This document shows, one piece after another, positions 54,127 to 64,000 of a stretch of DNA of 64,000 nt. Numbering within the stretch: the first letter of the stretch is position 1; each line of letters opens with the position of its first letter. A model generated the notes under the pieces. The model did not search any database, had not been told where the DNA came from, and worked only from the letters and a program-made list of their open reading frames with translations. Source of the DNA: Gliomastix tumulicola (lineage: Eukaryota; Ascomycota; Sordariomycetes; Hypocreales; Bionectriaceae); contig BCHX01000001.1 of the NCBI GenBank assembly GCA_001599755.1, positions 4,650,001 to 4,714,000 of the forward strand. The letters are read 5' to 3'. A program made the translations under genes and the position numbers.

Positions 54127-55890
54127 ATGATGAGGATGAGCCGCATACGCCTCGCCTCACAAGGCTTGAGGCAAGTCCGCGGCGGGCGGAACCTCCAGCA
54201 TCAGCTCCGTCCAAGCTGGTGCTACAACTACCATTTTGGACAGACCTGGAGCTCCAGCTTCTCTTCGAGCCCCCTTCGACGCCAGGAGGAGAAGCAGTGG
54301 TCGACACCGTTGGCGAAGCAGCTCTTCGAAGCCATCTCTGTATGACTTGTCCTCCGACTCTCTGCTCAATCGCCATCTTGCTGACCTGATCTCAGATCAC
54401 CGGTCCCGTACCCCTGGCCAGCTACATGCGCATGTGTCTGACTGGCGACTTGGGAGGCTACTACACCGGCGCCATTCAGGATGGCCGTGATCAGTTCGGG
54501 GCTAAGGGTGACTTCATTACCTCGCCCGAGATTTCCCAGATCTTCGGAGAGCTGATCGGTATCTGGTTCATCGCCGAGTGGATCAGCCAGGGACGGCCGA
54601 AGAGCGGCGTCCAGCTGATCGAGGTTGGGCCTGGTCGGGGAACGCTCATGGACGACATGCTACGGGTATGATCATCTGATCACCCTTTTCTCATGGTCTC
54701 GCTGACAAGGGGCTTCTAGACCATCCAAAGGTTCCCGGCCATGGCCAGCAGCATCGATGCCGTGTACATGGTGGAAGCTAGCAGGGAACTCAGAGACGCG
54801 CAGAAGACGCTGCTCTGCGGCCCCGACAAGCCCTCTACGGAGTCAAAGGTTGGCTACCACAGTACGGGAAAGTACGGAAATACGCCGATTGTGTGGACAG
54901 AGACGATCAAGTCTATACCAAAAGGTAACGAGCAAAATGCCGGATAGCTTCTCCCGATCCTTTGTTCCTTGCTGACAGACTCTAGACCCTACCAAGATGC
55001 CATTCATTGTGGCGCATGAGTTCTTCGACGCCCTCCCCATCCACATCTTTGAGTCTGCACAGGTCAAGCAGACCGAACCCCCGAAAGCAGCCCCAGCCTC
55101 CGAAGGGTCACCCCAGAATGACAATCCTCCCGCGCCGGAAGCAGCCCGTGAGACGAGCCCTACCGAATGGCGGGAGCTCATGGTCTCGCCGACGCCCCCC
55201 GGATCAACACACATGACCCTCGGAACCCCCAAGTCGGAGCAGCACCAGCCCATCCCCGAGTTCCAGCTCATCATGTCCTCGACGCCCACGCGCCACTCCC
55301 GCTACGTCCCGGAGTCCTCCCCGCGCTACCGCGCCCTCAAGCCCTCCGTCGGCGCCGTCGTCGAGGTCTGCCCGGACGCCTCCATCTACGCCTCCGACTT
55401 CGCGACGCGCATCGGCGGCTCCCCGGACCATCCCAAGCCGACGCCCTCGGGCGCCGCCCTCATCCTCGACTACGGCACCGCCGACACCGTCCCCATCAAC
55501 TCGCTGCGTGGCATCCGCCAGCACAGACGCGTGAATCCGCTCTCCGAGCCGGGTCTCGTCGACCTCAGCGCCGACGTCGACTTCACCGCCATCGCCGAGA
55601 ACGCCATGCTCGCCAGCGAAGGCGTCGAGGTGCACGGGCCCGTCCGGCAGGGCGACTTCCTCGAGCTCCTGGGCATCCGCGAGCGCGCCGAGATGCTGAC
55701 CAAGAAGCCCGGCGTTTCCAAGGAGACGGCGCAGGACATCGACAGGGCCTGGAAGCGCCTCGTTGATCGGGGTCCAGGCGGGATGGGTAAGGTCTACAAG
55801 GTCCTTGCCATTCTTCCAGAGAATGACGGCCAGAGACGCCCCGTCGGCTTTGGGGGGGACGTCAGGGAGAAGTGGTCCTCGGAGGCTTGA
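54127..55890 (+). CDS. Mitochondrial protein arginine methyltransferase NDUFAF7/MidA-like
   Basis: SAM-dependent methyltransferase that dimethylates a complex I subunit (NDUFS2 in mammals) during assembly in the matrix. Exons 54127-54339, 54396-54665, 54720-54924 and 54986-55890; 530 aa. The Arg-rich start (MMRMSRIRLASQGLRQVRGG) reads as a mitochondrial presequence. Family motifs: GDFITSPEISQIFGELIGIW, the SAM site LIEVGPGRGTLMDDML, ESKxGYHS region, HEFFDALPIH (catalytic Asp/Phe motif), and VDFTAIAENA with LDYGTAD near the end. Between about residues 245 and 310 it has a Pro/Glu-rich insertion absent from the bacterial and animal core. Presence agrees with a fungus that has complex I. Confident. 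Confidence 0.92.
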
Positions 55891-56311
55891 GGAGAGCATA
55901 TTGTCTGACAACCTTGCGCTGTGGGACTGACTCTCCAAGTTCAAGCACGGGAGTGTGATTAATTATATGTAACTGTAATGTATGTCGATAGGCATGTATC
56001 ATACTATGAAAATTGTACAGTAGAGAAAACAGCACCCCAGCGAGATGCACCATGGTTAGCAGGACTGAGGAAAGCCAGGAAACAAAGTGATGTTTGGCCT
56101 CCAGACAATAATGAATACATGTTCTTCATTCTACTCCTTTGGAGGCAGACAGAGCACCTCGGGTCGCCTTGATCCAGCTCCCATGCCCACAAACAAACAA
56201 ATAAACAAACAAAATCAAGAACGCCGTCCCCTCTAATCGTACCATCCATCTCACACTTACCAGTCGAAAACGAAGCACCATCTGGTGCGGCTATCCGTCC
56301 TCCTATTTTGC
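55891..56311. other. Convergent 3' spacer
   Basis: 421 bp with an AAAC/AAAT tandem run at 56189-56214. Otherwise 3' UTRs of both neighbours. Confidence 0.55.
56189..56214. repeat. (AAAC)n microsatellite
   Basis: About six tetranucleotide units, one changed to AAAT, in non-coding DNA. Confidence 0.85.
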
Positions 56312-58258
56312 TCACTTGCGCACAAGTTTGGCATCCTCGTCACTTCCGTCGTCAGAGAACTTATCGCCGTCCTCGCCGACGGCGAACAAGGTCTCACCCT
56401 CACCCGAGTCCCGAGGCAGCGGCCTATGCTGCCCTGAGGGCTCTGAGATGATGCCAGTGACCTGAGGAGCGGGGGCGCTCGACGCAGCTCCGTTGGACTG
56501 GCCGCCGCGGTTCTGGTTCTTGCCGACCTGCGCCTCTTCGTCGTCCGAGTCATCGGGAACGCCAATGTCACCAATCTCAAAGTTGCCGTCGTCATCCTGG
56601 GCAATCTCGTCACTCATGGCGAAGCGGCGGTTGTTGGCAGTTGGCCGCCAGAGATATGCTACCCAAGCTACGTCGGCGAAGTAGACAATATTGAGCCAGC
56701 CGTCGAGCACAAACCACCTGGTCTTCCAGTGGAAGGGGACAAAGTCGGGGTCGTTGACGGAGACGAAGGTGAAGCTGTTGAAGAAGAAGAAGGCAAAGAT
56801 GACGAGAATGCTGAGCAAGATGGCCCACCAAAGCTTCTTGTACATGCCCTCCTTGACGTGCTGCTTCCGCTCCCTGAGATCCTTCAGAGTGAAGTTGAGC
56901 GAGTTAAGCGTCCAGATGTAGAATCCAGTCAGAGTTCCCGCAAGGGGAAGAACAATGAGCAATACAAACGGGCCTATGAACAGAATCAGTTTACCTGCAA
57001 GATTGTTTGTGCAACGAGGGAGCACACTCACCGGCATCTTCAGGGGAGAGTAGAAGACTGGTGATGGAGTATACGAGACCAAAGACAAAGTGGGCGGCAG
57101 CTAGCCAGCGCACGTAGATCATGGTCCTGCCGAGTGTGTGCTTAACAACACCATAACCCATGCATACAATGAGGAGAAGGAAGAACGAGAAGGAGTTGCG
57201 CCCGGCGTTTAAGATGCCCACCACGATGAGGAGAACCTTTGAGCCGACATTCGAGCCGTTCCGGTTCTGGTAGTCTGCATGTTATCAGTCAGTACGCTGC
57301 TAAACCATCGATATGTCAAGATCCCTCTTCGTCCGGGACATACCGAAGTAGCCCCAAGTCATGAGCATCTCAATAACAAGGAACACCAGGATAGCAGTGA
57401 TATAGTTCTGCACAGGCAGGATATCGTGTCGGTGCTGATAGTACAGGAAAGCCCAGTAAGCGGAGATCAAGGCGTATAGAATCGTTATGCCGCCGTAGAA
57501 CGGGAGCTTCGGGATCTGTGTGGCGGCCAGCTCGCCGTACGCATTGCGGAACTCGACGACAGCCGTGTAATCGCCGGCAGTGAAGCCATCCGTGACAACA
57601 CAGTAGTAGCCGGTCTTCTTGATCGCATAGTTGATAGGGCTAGGGTCCTTGAGGCTAACAGCCCGGGAGAGGACGAGGTTCTTGGATTTGTCGCCAGCAT
57701 CCGGGGACACGATGAATTCGCCAATGTTTGTCGCATTGCACTTGCCCGCGTTGACTTCCTTTTCCTTGCAAATATCGAGCCGCTGAAAGTCCAGTTAGAA
57801 AATCTCGGCTGCTAGAGGTCAAGGGTTATTCGAGAAGCTCACGTTTCCGTAGCCATTGGGATCCGGGACGCCCACGAGGTCCAGATCCTTCCACTCAAAG
57901 ATGAGCAGACTCGAGACGGGGTCTTCCTTCTCTTTATCGGCGCTGAGATACTTGACGAGGATGAAGGGGTCGACAGGTCCTCCCCACGTCTTCTTCCCGT
58001 ACATGCCTATGCGGACGGTCAGTCTGGAATAGATGGCGACGAGCTGAGGGAGGGTCGAGATGTACCTGCGCAGTACTGGCCGTTGTCTTCCTTCTGGGAC
58101 TGCTCATTCGGACTCGTCAGAACGCGAAAACTTCGATGCCGAATCGCTGAGTGTAGAGGCTACGGCGCGTAGACAGTTGCACCTACCAAGACAACCTCCA
58201 TACCGCTGACGGCACATAACGACGTGGCCAACGCCAAACACGTTGTGAGGAACTTCAT
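56312..58258 (-). CDS. Ptm1-like seven-transmembrane protein (lung 7TM family)
   Basis: Golgi/endosomal membrane protein family of GOST/Lung-7TM type. Exons 58258-58187, 58099-58066, 58006-57843, 57782-57344, 57274-57032 and 56973-56312; 537 aa, phases all consistent. A signal peptide starts the protein (MKFLTTCLALATSLCAVSG). A luminal beta-rich domain with Cys pairs (QYCAG, DICKEKEVNAGKCN, GYYCVVTDG) is followed by seven hydrophobic helices: FYGGITILYALISAYWAFLY, YITAILVFLVIEMLMTWGYF, VLLIVVGIL, FSFFLLLIVCMGYGVV, FVFGLVYSITSLLL, FVLLIVLPLAGTLTGFYIW and WAILLSILVIFAFFFF. The cytosolic tail is acidic, with DDSDDEE and other acidic patches typical of Golgi sorting. Yeast Ptm1 is the nearest named relative; biochemical role unclear. 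Confidence 0.88.
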
Positions 58259-58852
58259 GACGGGCGATCAATGCAGCAAAAAGCTGCGAACGGACGTGAA
58301 ATGTACAGTCGAAAGGAGGAGATTAGAATGGGCGCTGGTTGTTCGATCGTTCAAACAGGCTTGAACGCCGTCCAGGAGCGTGGAAGAAGCTACGTATAGC
58401 TATCGGGTACCGAGGGCGACCCTTTGCGACTTGGCTGTGTAAATCGGAGCGGCGCGGATTCAGGTATTCGGTCGATCGGAGGTCTAGCACATCGCAATGC
58501 TAGTCTGGCCTCGAAGTCGCTGTGTGCACAATCGAAAAGCTGGGGGGTATTAGGGAGATGGTCGGGTTGATGAGTTGATGCCTCCAGAAAAGATTCCAAG
58601 CTGATGGACTGCACAAGTGGCAGCTTCCAAGGCTGGGTGGGTCTGATGCCGCCAAAGAAAGGGGACTAGCTGACAGGGAGTACGTAATTGGTCGCCCTCT
58701 TTCCATATTTAGCCTTATCGCAATCGATAAGCATCGCAATTGGAAAAGTGCCCGTACCTCGTGCAAGTAAATATTCTTACCGTCACCATCACCGTCACCA
58801 ACCAACCAACACAACATCACACTGCAGGGACCTCGTCCACGCGCGCGCAAAC
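58259..58852. promoter_or_regulatory. Divergent promoter region, Ptm1-like (-) and cyp8 (+)
   Basis: 594 bp between divergent starts. A CGATAAGC GATA-type site is near 58723-58730 and CCAAC repeats lie at 58797-58806. No gene recognised. Confidence 0.5.
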
Positions 58853-60717
58853 ATGGGGAAAGGAACGGACAAGCTCTACGTAAGCTCCATCTTACTTCCT
58901 CCTCTACCAACTCCCAACTCAACCACCGACTAACATTCATTGCGCCTCCAGATCACACACTCGGAGTGGTCCTCCTCGGACGCCTACTCAGCCAGCATCG
59001 GCGCGAAATCCTCCTCCTCCGGCGCCGCGCCCTTCCGCCGCCTCCCCTTCAACTTCTGCGCCGCCTCGCTCCAGCCCTTCAAGAACCCCGTCTGCACGCC
59101 CGACGGCACCATCTTCGACGTCGAGGTCATCGGCGCCTGGCTCGACAAGCACCCGGGCCAGAACCCCGTCAACGGCGAGCCGCTGAGCGCGAAGGACCTG
59201 ATCCGGCTGAGCTTTGCGCGCAACGCCGGCGAGGACAGCCGCGGCGCGGGGCTGAGCGATGGGCAGGGGGATCTCGTCGACCCCGTCACGTACAAGGTGT
59301 TCACGGACAACACGCACATCGTGGCCGTGCGGCATGGGACGTACGCGAACGTGTTTGCCTGGGAGACGGTCGAGCGGATGAACATCAAGGCCAAGATGTG
59401 GCAGGACCTCGTCGACGACGAGCCGTTTACGCGCGCCGACATCATCACGCTGCAGGACCCGCAGAACGCCGCGAGCCGGAACCTCGAGCAGTTCAAGTAC
59501 CTCCAGGATGGCCTGGAGGCGCTGCCGACAAAGGCCCAGGAGGAGGAGGCGCAGGCGGGGAGCATCAATGCCGGATCGCTGGGCAGCATGGGCGACAAGA
59601 TGCTGAAGGCCAAGGCTGCGGTAGAGAAGGCGCGCAAAGCTCGGGAGGCGGGCGGTGACATCAATCGCAGCTCGGGGGCTCTCCAGAAGACAGGGGCCGG
59701 AGCGCAGGGTGCCGTGGCAAGGCAGAACCTCATCAGAGAAAAGAAGCTCGCTACCAACGCCGCGACATACACGACTGGCAGGGCGGCAGCCAGTTTCACC
59801 AGCACGGGCCTGACCCCTGAGACAAGCGGCGAGCGTGCACTACTGACAGAGGAAGAGTATATGCTCAAGCCGAAGCGCATCAAGACCAAGGGCTACGCAA
59901 GGGTTGAGACGAACTTGGGCGACCTCACACTGGAGCTTCACCCCGAGTTCGCGCCCAAAGCAGTGTGGAACTTTGTCAAACTTGCACAGAAAGGGTACTA
60001 CCGTGGCGTTGCCTTCCATCGCAATATCCCGAGATTCATGATTCAGGGAGGTGATCCCACGGGCACAGGCAAGGGAGGCTCGAGCATATGGGGGAAATAC
60101 TTCAACGATGAGCTGGAGGGGCCTCTGACGCATCGCGCACGCGGAACTGGTGAGTCTTGCCGCCCCCCGTATCGCGTAGCTCCCGACCTAATCGCTAATT
60201 CAACTCAACAGTCTCCATGGCCAACAAAGGCAAGAACACAAACTCGTCCCAGTTCTTCATCACCTACAAAGCCACCCCCCATCTCGACCGCAAGCACACC
60301 GTCTTCGGCGTCATTGTGGACGGCCTCGACGTACTCACCAAGATGGAAGCCACGCCCGTCGACGACGGCCACCGCCCCGTCCGTGACATTGTTATCGATG
60401 ATATCGTCGTCTACGTCGACCCCTTTGAGGAGTTTCAGAAGACGTGGAAGGAGACGGAGCGAAGTGAAAAGGAGAAAGAGGAGATCCTCAAACAAGGCGG
60501 GACAGACGATGACAAGACGACGTGGACAGGCAAGAGGATACGTGGCGACGGAACCATCGAGAGCTCAGGCAAAGAGAGCGTGGGCAAATATCTCGCCGCT
60601 GCGACTGCAAATAACGGTTCCAGTATCGACAATACAGCCGCCGACGCTGACACCTGGGCAGAACCAGCGCGTAAGAAGGTCAAGAGCGGCGGCTTCGGCA
60701 ACTTCGACAACTGGTGA
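58853..60717 (+). CDS. cyp8: U-box cyclophilin, PPIL2/Cyp8
   Basis: Nuclear peptidyl-prolyl isomerase-like protein 2, tied to the spliceosome and to ubiquitin ligation. Exons 58853-58879 (9 codons), 58952-60149 and 60212-60717; 576 aa. The start MGKGTDKLYITHSEW is the conserved PPIL2 N-terminus. U-box at about 35-105 (LPFNFCAASLQPFKNPVCTP ... IGAWLDKHPGQNPVNGEPL), with the second half PVTYKVFTDNTHIVAV. A coiled-coil/linker with EEEYMLKPKRIKTKGYARV leads into the cyclophilin domain (about 320-475): GYYRGVAFHRNIPRFMIQGG with active Arg, GDPTGTGKGG, and NSSQFFITY after the intron. The C-terminus is Lys/Glu-rich with a basic KKVKSGG end. Very confident. Confidence 0.95.
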
Positions 60718-61002
60718 GGGTCATCATCATACGCTTGAAAGTATCTTTATACAATTCATGAGCCTGCCGGGGGCGCCTACGCCCGCAGTCTAATGCATTA
60801 TCAACTCTATATACACAGTTGTTCAGATTTCATAGGCTCGTTTCGCGGCTAGGAAACAACAAATGAGCTTTTAGATGGGCGGGGAGAGAAGAAGAAGAAG
60901 AACCCCGACTTCGATTATCAGAAAGCCCCCTCGGGTATCGAAGCTAGGACAACGATCCATTGGTATCCAAAAAGAGGGGAAGGGTTAAGGGACGCATGGC
61001 AA

Positions 61003-63072
61003 TCAAACCATGGAGGGGAAAGCGTCATCCGGGATCTCGGGTAGATATGTGAGAGGGATGTCGTCCCATGGAAGGGACTCAACCTTGGCCTGCAGGAGGG
61101 ACTTGACGCTGCGCGCCTGGTCGAGGCGTGTCTCGACGTGGATCGCGTCGAGCCGGTCGATGATGTACTGCCTTGTCTCGCGGGTGCAGGACGAGGACAT
61201 GCCGAGTGTGTATAGGGGCCAGATGATGGTGTTGCTGGCAGAAGCTAGTGTCATGAATCGCTCGGCATCGCCCCGGCCGTCGTCCGATTGTGTAGGGTCC
61301 AGCAGGGTCGGCCGGGGAGAGCTGCCTGGTGAATCGGGTGTGATCTGGCGCGCTGGCCGAGGAGAGGGGATCGGGCAGGCCGAGGCGAGACGATGCGGTG
61401 CCTGCGCTGTAAGGACAAAGTCGCCGCCACCGCGGGCTCTGGAAGTGACAATGCCGAAATGCTGCGGCACACTGGCGATGACAGCCTCGCCCAGGAGCTC
61501 CAGCATCCTCATTGACTTAACCAGGAGAATCTGGTGTCTCATCGGCGGCACGGCAGTACGGGCCATGCTAGAGCACAGCTGCTCAAGGATGGTCTCCTGG
61601 ACGAGGATCCTCATAGTGCGGATGCCGTTCCACGTCGTAGCGTGCGCGAAACTGGGATAGATATGGCACCAGCTGCCCAAGATGGCCGAGTTGGTGTGGT
61701 TGACCTGCGCACACCGATAATGCCAGAAGCGCGGCATCTCCTTGACAATGGTGGCCAGCTCGTGCTCGACGTCAGCTAGCTTAGCCACAATCTCATCCGT
61801 ATCTGTCACCTTGCCGTTCTTGATGTCGTAACGAATGCGAAGCGCCCTGCAGATAGGCTCGAAGACACGCCATGTTGGATCCTTGGTGTTGGCATACTGA
61901 CCCAGCTCGTTTCGCAGGTCAAGCATGGCCTGTGGCATGGGCATCCCGCCCTGGATGCAGCTGATGAGGACGGAGTGACACAGCATGAGGAACATGCGGA
62001 TGCCGGCCTTGGTGCGGAAAGGGGCAGTGCCACGCAGTCTCGTGAGGGCGGCGGCACCGTTGACATGGTCCTTCCACGCGGCCATGGTCTGTGGCGTGCG
62101 GCCTGTGATGAACTCGTACGTGCCGAGGATCAGGACCGACAGCATGGTGCAGTCCTGGACGGCCTCGGCGGGCGTCTGGAGCGCGGCGTTTGTAAGCTGG
62201 AGGGCAGCGCCGTACGACTTGCGCGCCTGGATCATCATGTCGTGGCTGCGGGTGATCTTGGACAGACCGGCGAGGCCGACGGCCGTCATGCTGGCAGTGA
62301 CGCAATCCACCTTCTCGGCGTCGCCACTGGGCGGCTTCCACACATCGTAGACGAACTCGTAGTTCTGGTAGCAGCCAAAGTCGACGGCCACGTAGCGGGA
62401 GAAGAAGAAGGCGGTGCCGCGCTCCTGCAGCGAGCGGCTGAGAGGGTAGTGAAGACGCAGGAGGTCGGCATCGGCGATCTCGACCGTGTCGTCCGAGTCG
62501 TCGGAGCGCGGAGAGGCCATGGACGGTCCGCTGCTGGGTGTGAGCAAGGCGAGGATGGAATTCGAGCCGTTACGCGCATCGTTCGGGCTAGAGGACGAGG
62601 ATGACGACGACGACGACGATAGTCTCTTCTCGGAGACGACGGCCTCGGCGGCGTTGACGAAGGCCTTGGAGGGCAGCGCCTTGGGTTTGGCCGCTGCGGC
62701 AGCAAACGACGCGGCGGCAGCGACTGGCTTGGACGGCTTCTTGACGCCGCCATTCTTGGTCGTCCTGGTGGCCTTCTTGATAACATGGTTGCTCTCGTCT
62801 CTGAACATCAGATCAACCATATTCCTGTAGCCCGGGCATTGCTGCTGCCGTTTCTCGCACTGGCCGCATGTCGGCTCTCGCTGGTCGCACTGGAGAAAGG
62901 GAAGAAGGTCAGTCGGGTCTCAGACGGCGATTCGAGATGAGTGATAATGACGACGACGACGACGAAGATGTCTCGAATCGAGAGAAAGCATCCGTATTCG
63001 CAGAACACTTACGCGGACTTTGCGCTCACGGCAGTTGGAGCAGCCCTTGGAGGGCTTCCCGCAGTACACCAT
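61003..63072 (-). CDS. Zn(II)2Cys6 transcription factor
   Basis: Fungal-specific DNA-binding regulator. Exons 63072-63013 and 62889-61003; 648 aa. The intron (GTAAGT ... CAG) splits the zinc cluster, and splicing gives the exact CX2CX6CX6CX2CX6C spacing with Cys11, 14, 21, 28, 31 and 38 (GCSNCRERKVR / CDQREPTCGQCEKRQQQC). A Lys-rich linker and Ala and (Ser)11-12 runs (about residues 75-125) follow. Then comes a long helical fungal-TF regulatory domain (YVAVDFGCYQNYEFVYDVW, AGIRMFLMLCHSVLISCIQG, PLYTLGMSSS). The layout resembles the C6 regulators with a Pfam fungal_trans_2-type middle. No biosynthetic genes adjoin, so no target can be suggested. Confident as a class, not as a pathway. Confidence 0.92.
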
Positions 63073-64000
63073 GGCGGGGCAGAAATGCCATGAAACGGGA
63101 TGAATCCCAACAAACAGGCGATGAGTGAGGGAACGGAACCAAGTCAGATCGCAGTTCTCCGATCTTGGGAAGTCAAAGAAAGGAGTGTCTTGTCTCAGAC
63201 AGCAGAAACGATGGACGATGTCGACGCAGTCATCGGCGTCTGCATCATCACCTCTCTCTAGCTCTCTTTTCTTCCTTTAAGAAAGAAAACACAGCAAGGA
63301 CCCCCCTTTGCCGGATGTCTGGGTTGATTGCTGAGGTGGGTGATGGGAGTAAAGCAAACGCGGATTGCCGACAGCCAGCGACCTAGATCCGAAGCGGCTA
63401 GCTCGTTCCTACTAGTGAGGACGTTACGGATACTACTAGCGAGGAAGAAGGAACGGTCAATAGGGGTCTTACGACGGCGCTGGCAGGATGGCGAGTTGAC
63501 GACTGCAGTGGTAGGTAATTGAAGGACTGGCTGGAGGGGCTCTTCTTTTGACAGTGTCTGAGGAGGCGAGTCTCGGGCTGAAAGACAGGAGTCTAGAATC
63601 GGCAAAAAGAGTGGCCACCACGTGTTGGAAGCATTCCACAGCTTCCTTTGGGGCTCCTCAATCCCAGGATGAGCGAAGCAGTGAAGGCGTGGATGTATTC
63701 TCGACGGCGATGATCAGCCCTTGTTGGAGATAAGGCGGGCGGAGCTACACCCCGTCAGAGCGTTATGTGATGGAAACTGCAAGTACCCTGTACTTTTGGC
63801 CCCCCATCCCAGGTATCTCGTCCCATCATCCCACGCCTCTCTCTCTCTTGGGGCTGCTTGTGTTTCTGTTTCCTGGGGTTGCATCCAACCCTCATTATCG
63901 TGACTATCGCCATTATTGCTGTCATCATCATTATCATCATCACCATCTCCCCGTTCCTTCAGCTCACCGATATACTATTTATGGCCCAGCGTCGCATCGT
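63073..64000. promoter_or_regulatory. Upstream region of the Zn2Cys6 gene, to window edge
   Basis: 928 bp with no gene recognised. A TCA/TTA trinucleotide run is at 63922-63946, and several CTCT tracts precede the factor's start. The next gene probably lies beyond the right edge. Confidence 0.5.
63922..63946. repeat. TCA-type microsatellite
   Basis: About eight TCA units with one TTA, in non-coding DNA near the right edge. Confidence 0.8.

Noticed and set aside
55167..55944. Overlapping Arg/Pro-rich frames on both strands within the methyltransferase gene
   Set aside because: Shadows of a GC-rich exon; compositions are non-protein-like.

Overview
The window looks like nuclear chromosomal DNA of a filamentous ascomycete, most likely a Sordariomycete. 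The genes carry short introns of about 50-260 bp with GTRNGT-type donors and CTRAC branch points. Coding sequence is GC-rich at third positions. The gene set is fungal: a Zn(II)2Cys6 factor, a Swd2-type COMPASS subunit, a Ptm1-like Golgi protein, a fungal SRP9/Srp21 and a secreted GH5 glucanase. The species cannot be fixed from the sequence alone. I recognise 24 protein-coding genes (one cut by the left edge). I saw no rRNA, tRNA, transposon or CRISPR by eye.

Layout. 1-2.3 kb: 3' part of eIF4G (+). 3.7-8.4: DNA polymerase alpha catalytic subunit (-). 9.3-10.6: unknown Ser/Pro-rich protein (+). 11.0-13.1: mitochondrial PPR protein (-). 13.8-15.0 (or 15.5): REF/ALY-like RRM protein (+). 16.7-19.6: Yak1 kinase (-). 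22.1-23.8: Pub1/TIA-1-type protein with three RRMs (-). 25.3-26.5: Med2-like Mediator subunit (+). 26.6-27.9: GH5 glucanase (-). 29.6-30.9: dual-PH Opy1-like protein (-). 33.0-34.3: Ctu2/Ncs2 tRNA thiolation protein (+). 34.6-35.7: Oac1-type mitochondrial carrier (-). 37.5-38.8: Swd2 (+). 39.3-39.9: SRP9/Srp21 (+). 40.3-41.8: ribonucleotide reductase small subunit (-). 42.7-43.7: DUF4112 membrane protein (-). 44.5-47.0: Dcp2 decapping enzyme (+). 47.5-49.2: RNA-binding protein (-). 50.9-51.9: secreted/anchored surface protein (+). 52.3-53.8: Cdk11-like kinase (-). 54.1-55.9: NDUFAF7/MidA methyltransferase (+). 56.3-58.3: Ptm1-like 7TM protein (-). 58.9-60.7: Cyp8/PPIL2 cyclophilin (+). 61.0-63.1: Zn2Cys6 transcription factor (-).

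This is mostly housekeeping territory. Many products act on RNA (eIF4G, REF/ALY-like, Pub1, Dcp2, RBP, SRP9, Ctu2) or in S phase (Pol alpha, RNR2). Strands alternate almost throughout, giving divergent promoter pairs and convergent 3' ends. I assembled gene models by hand, checking reading-frame phase across every intron.

The most interesting signal is in the REF/ALY-like gene. Its ORF ends in a TAG at 15012-15014, but the same frame then runs open for 150 codons of Tyr/Asp/Arg-rich, coding-like sequence to a second TAG at 15465-15467. The first TAG sits in the loop of a 6-bp hairpin with U before the A. That is the context favoured by the stage-specific A-to-I mRNA editing known in Sordariomycetes, so this is a candidate recoded stop (editing or readthrough). 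Secondary points are clustered MluI cell-cycle boxes (ACGCGT) at the RNR2 and Pol alpha genes, including a pair inside an RNR2 intron, and two stop-free in-frame introns (yak1 and ctu2) whose retention would insert peptides at functional sites.
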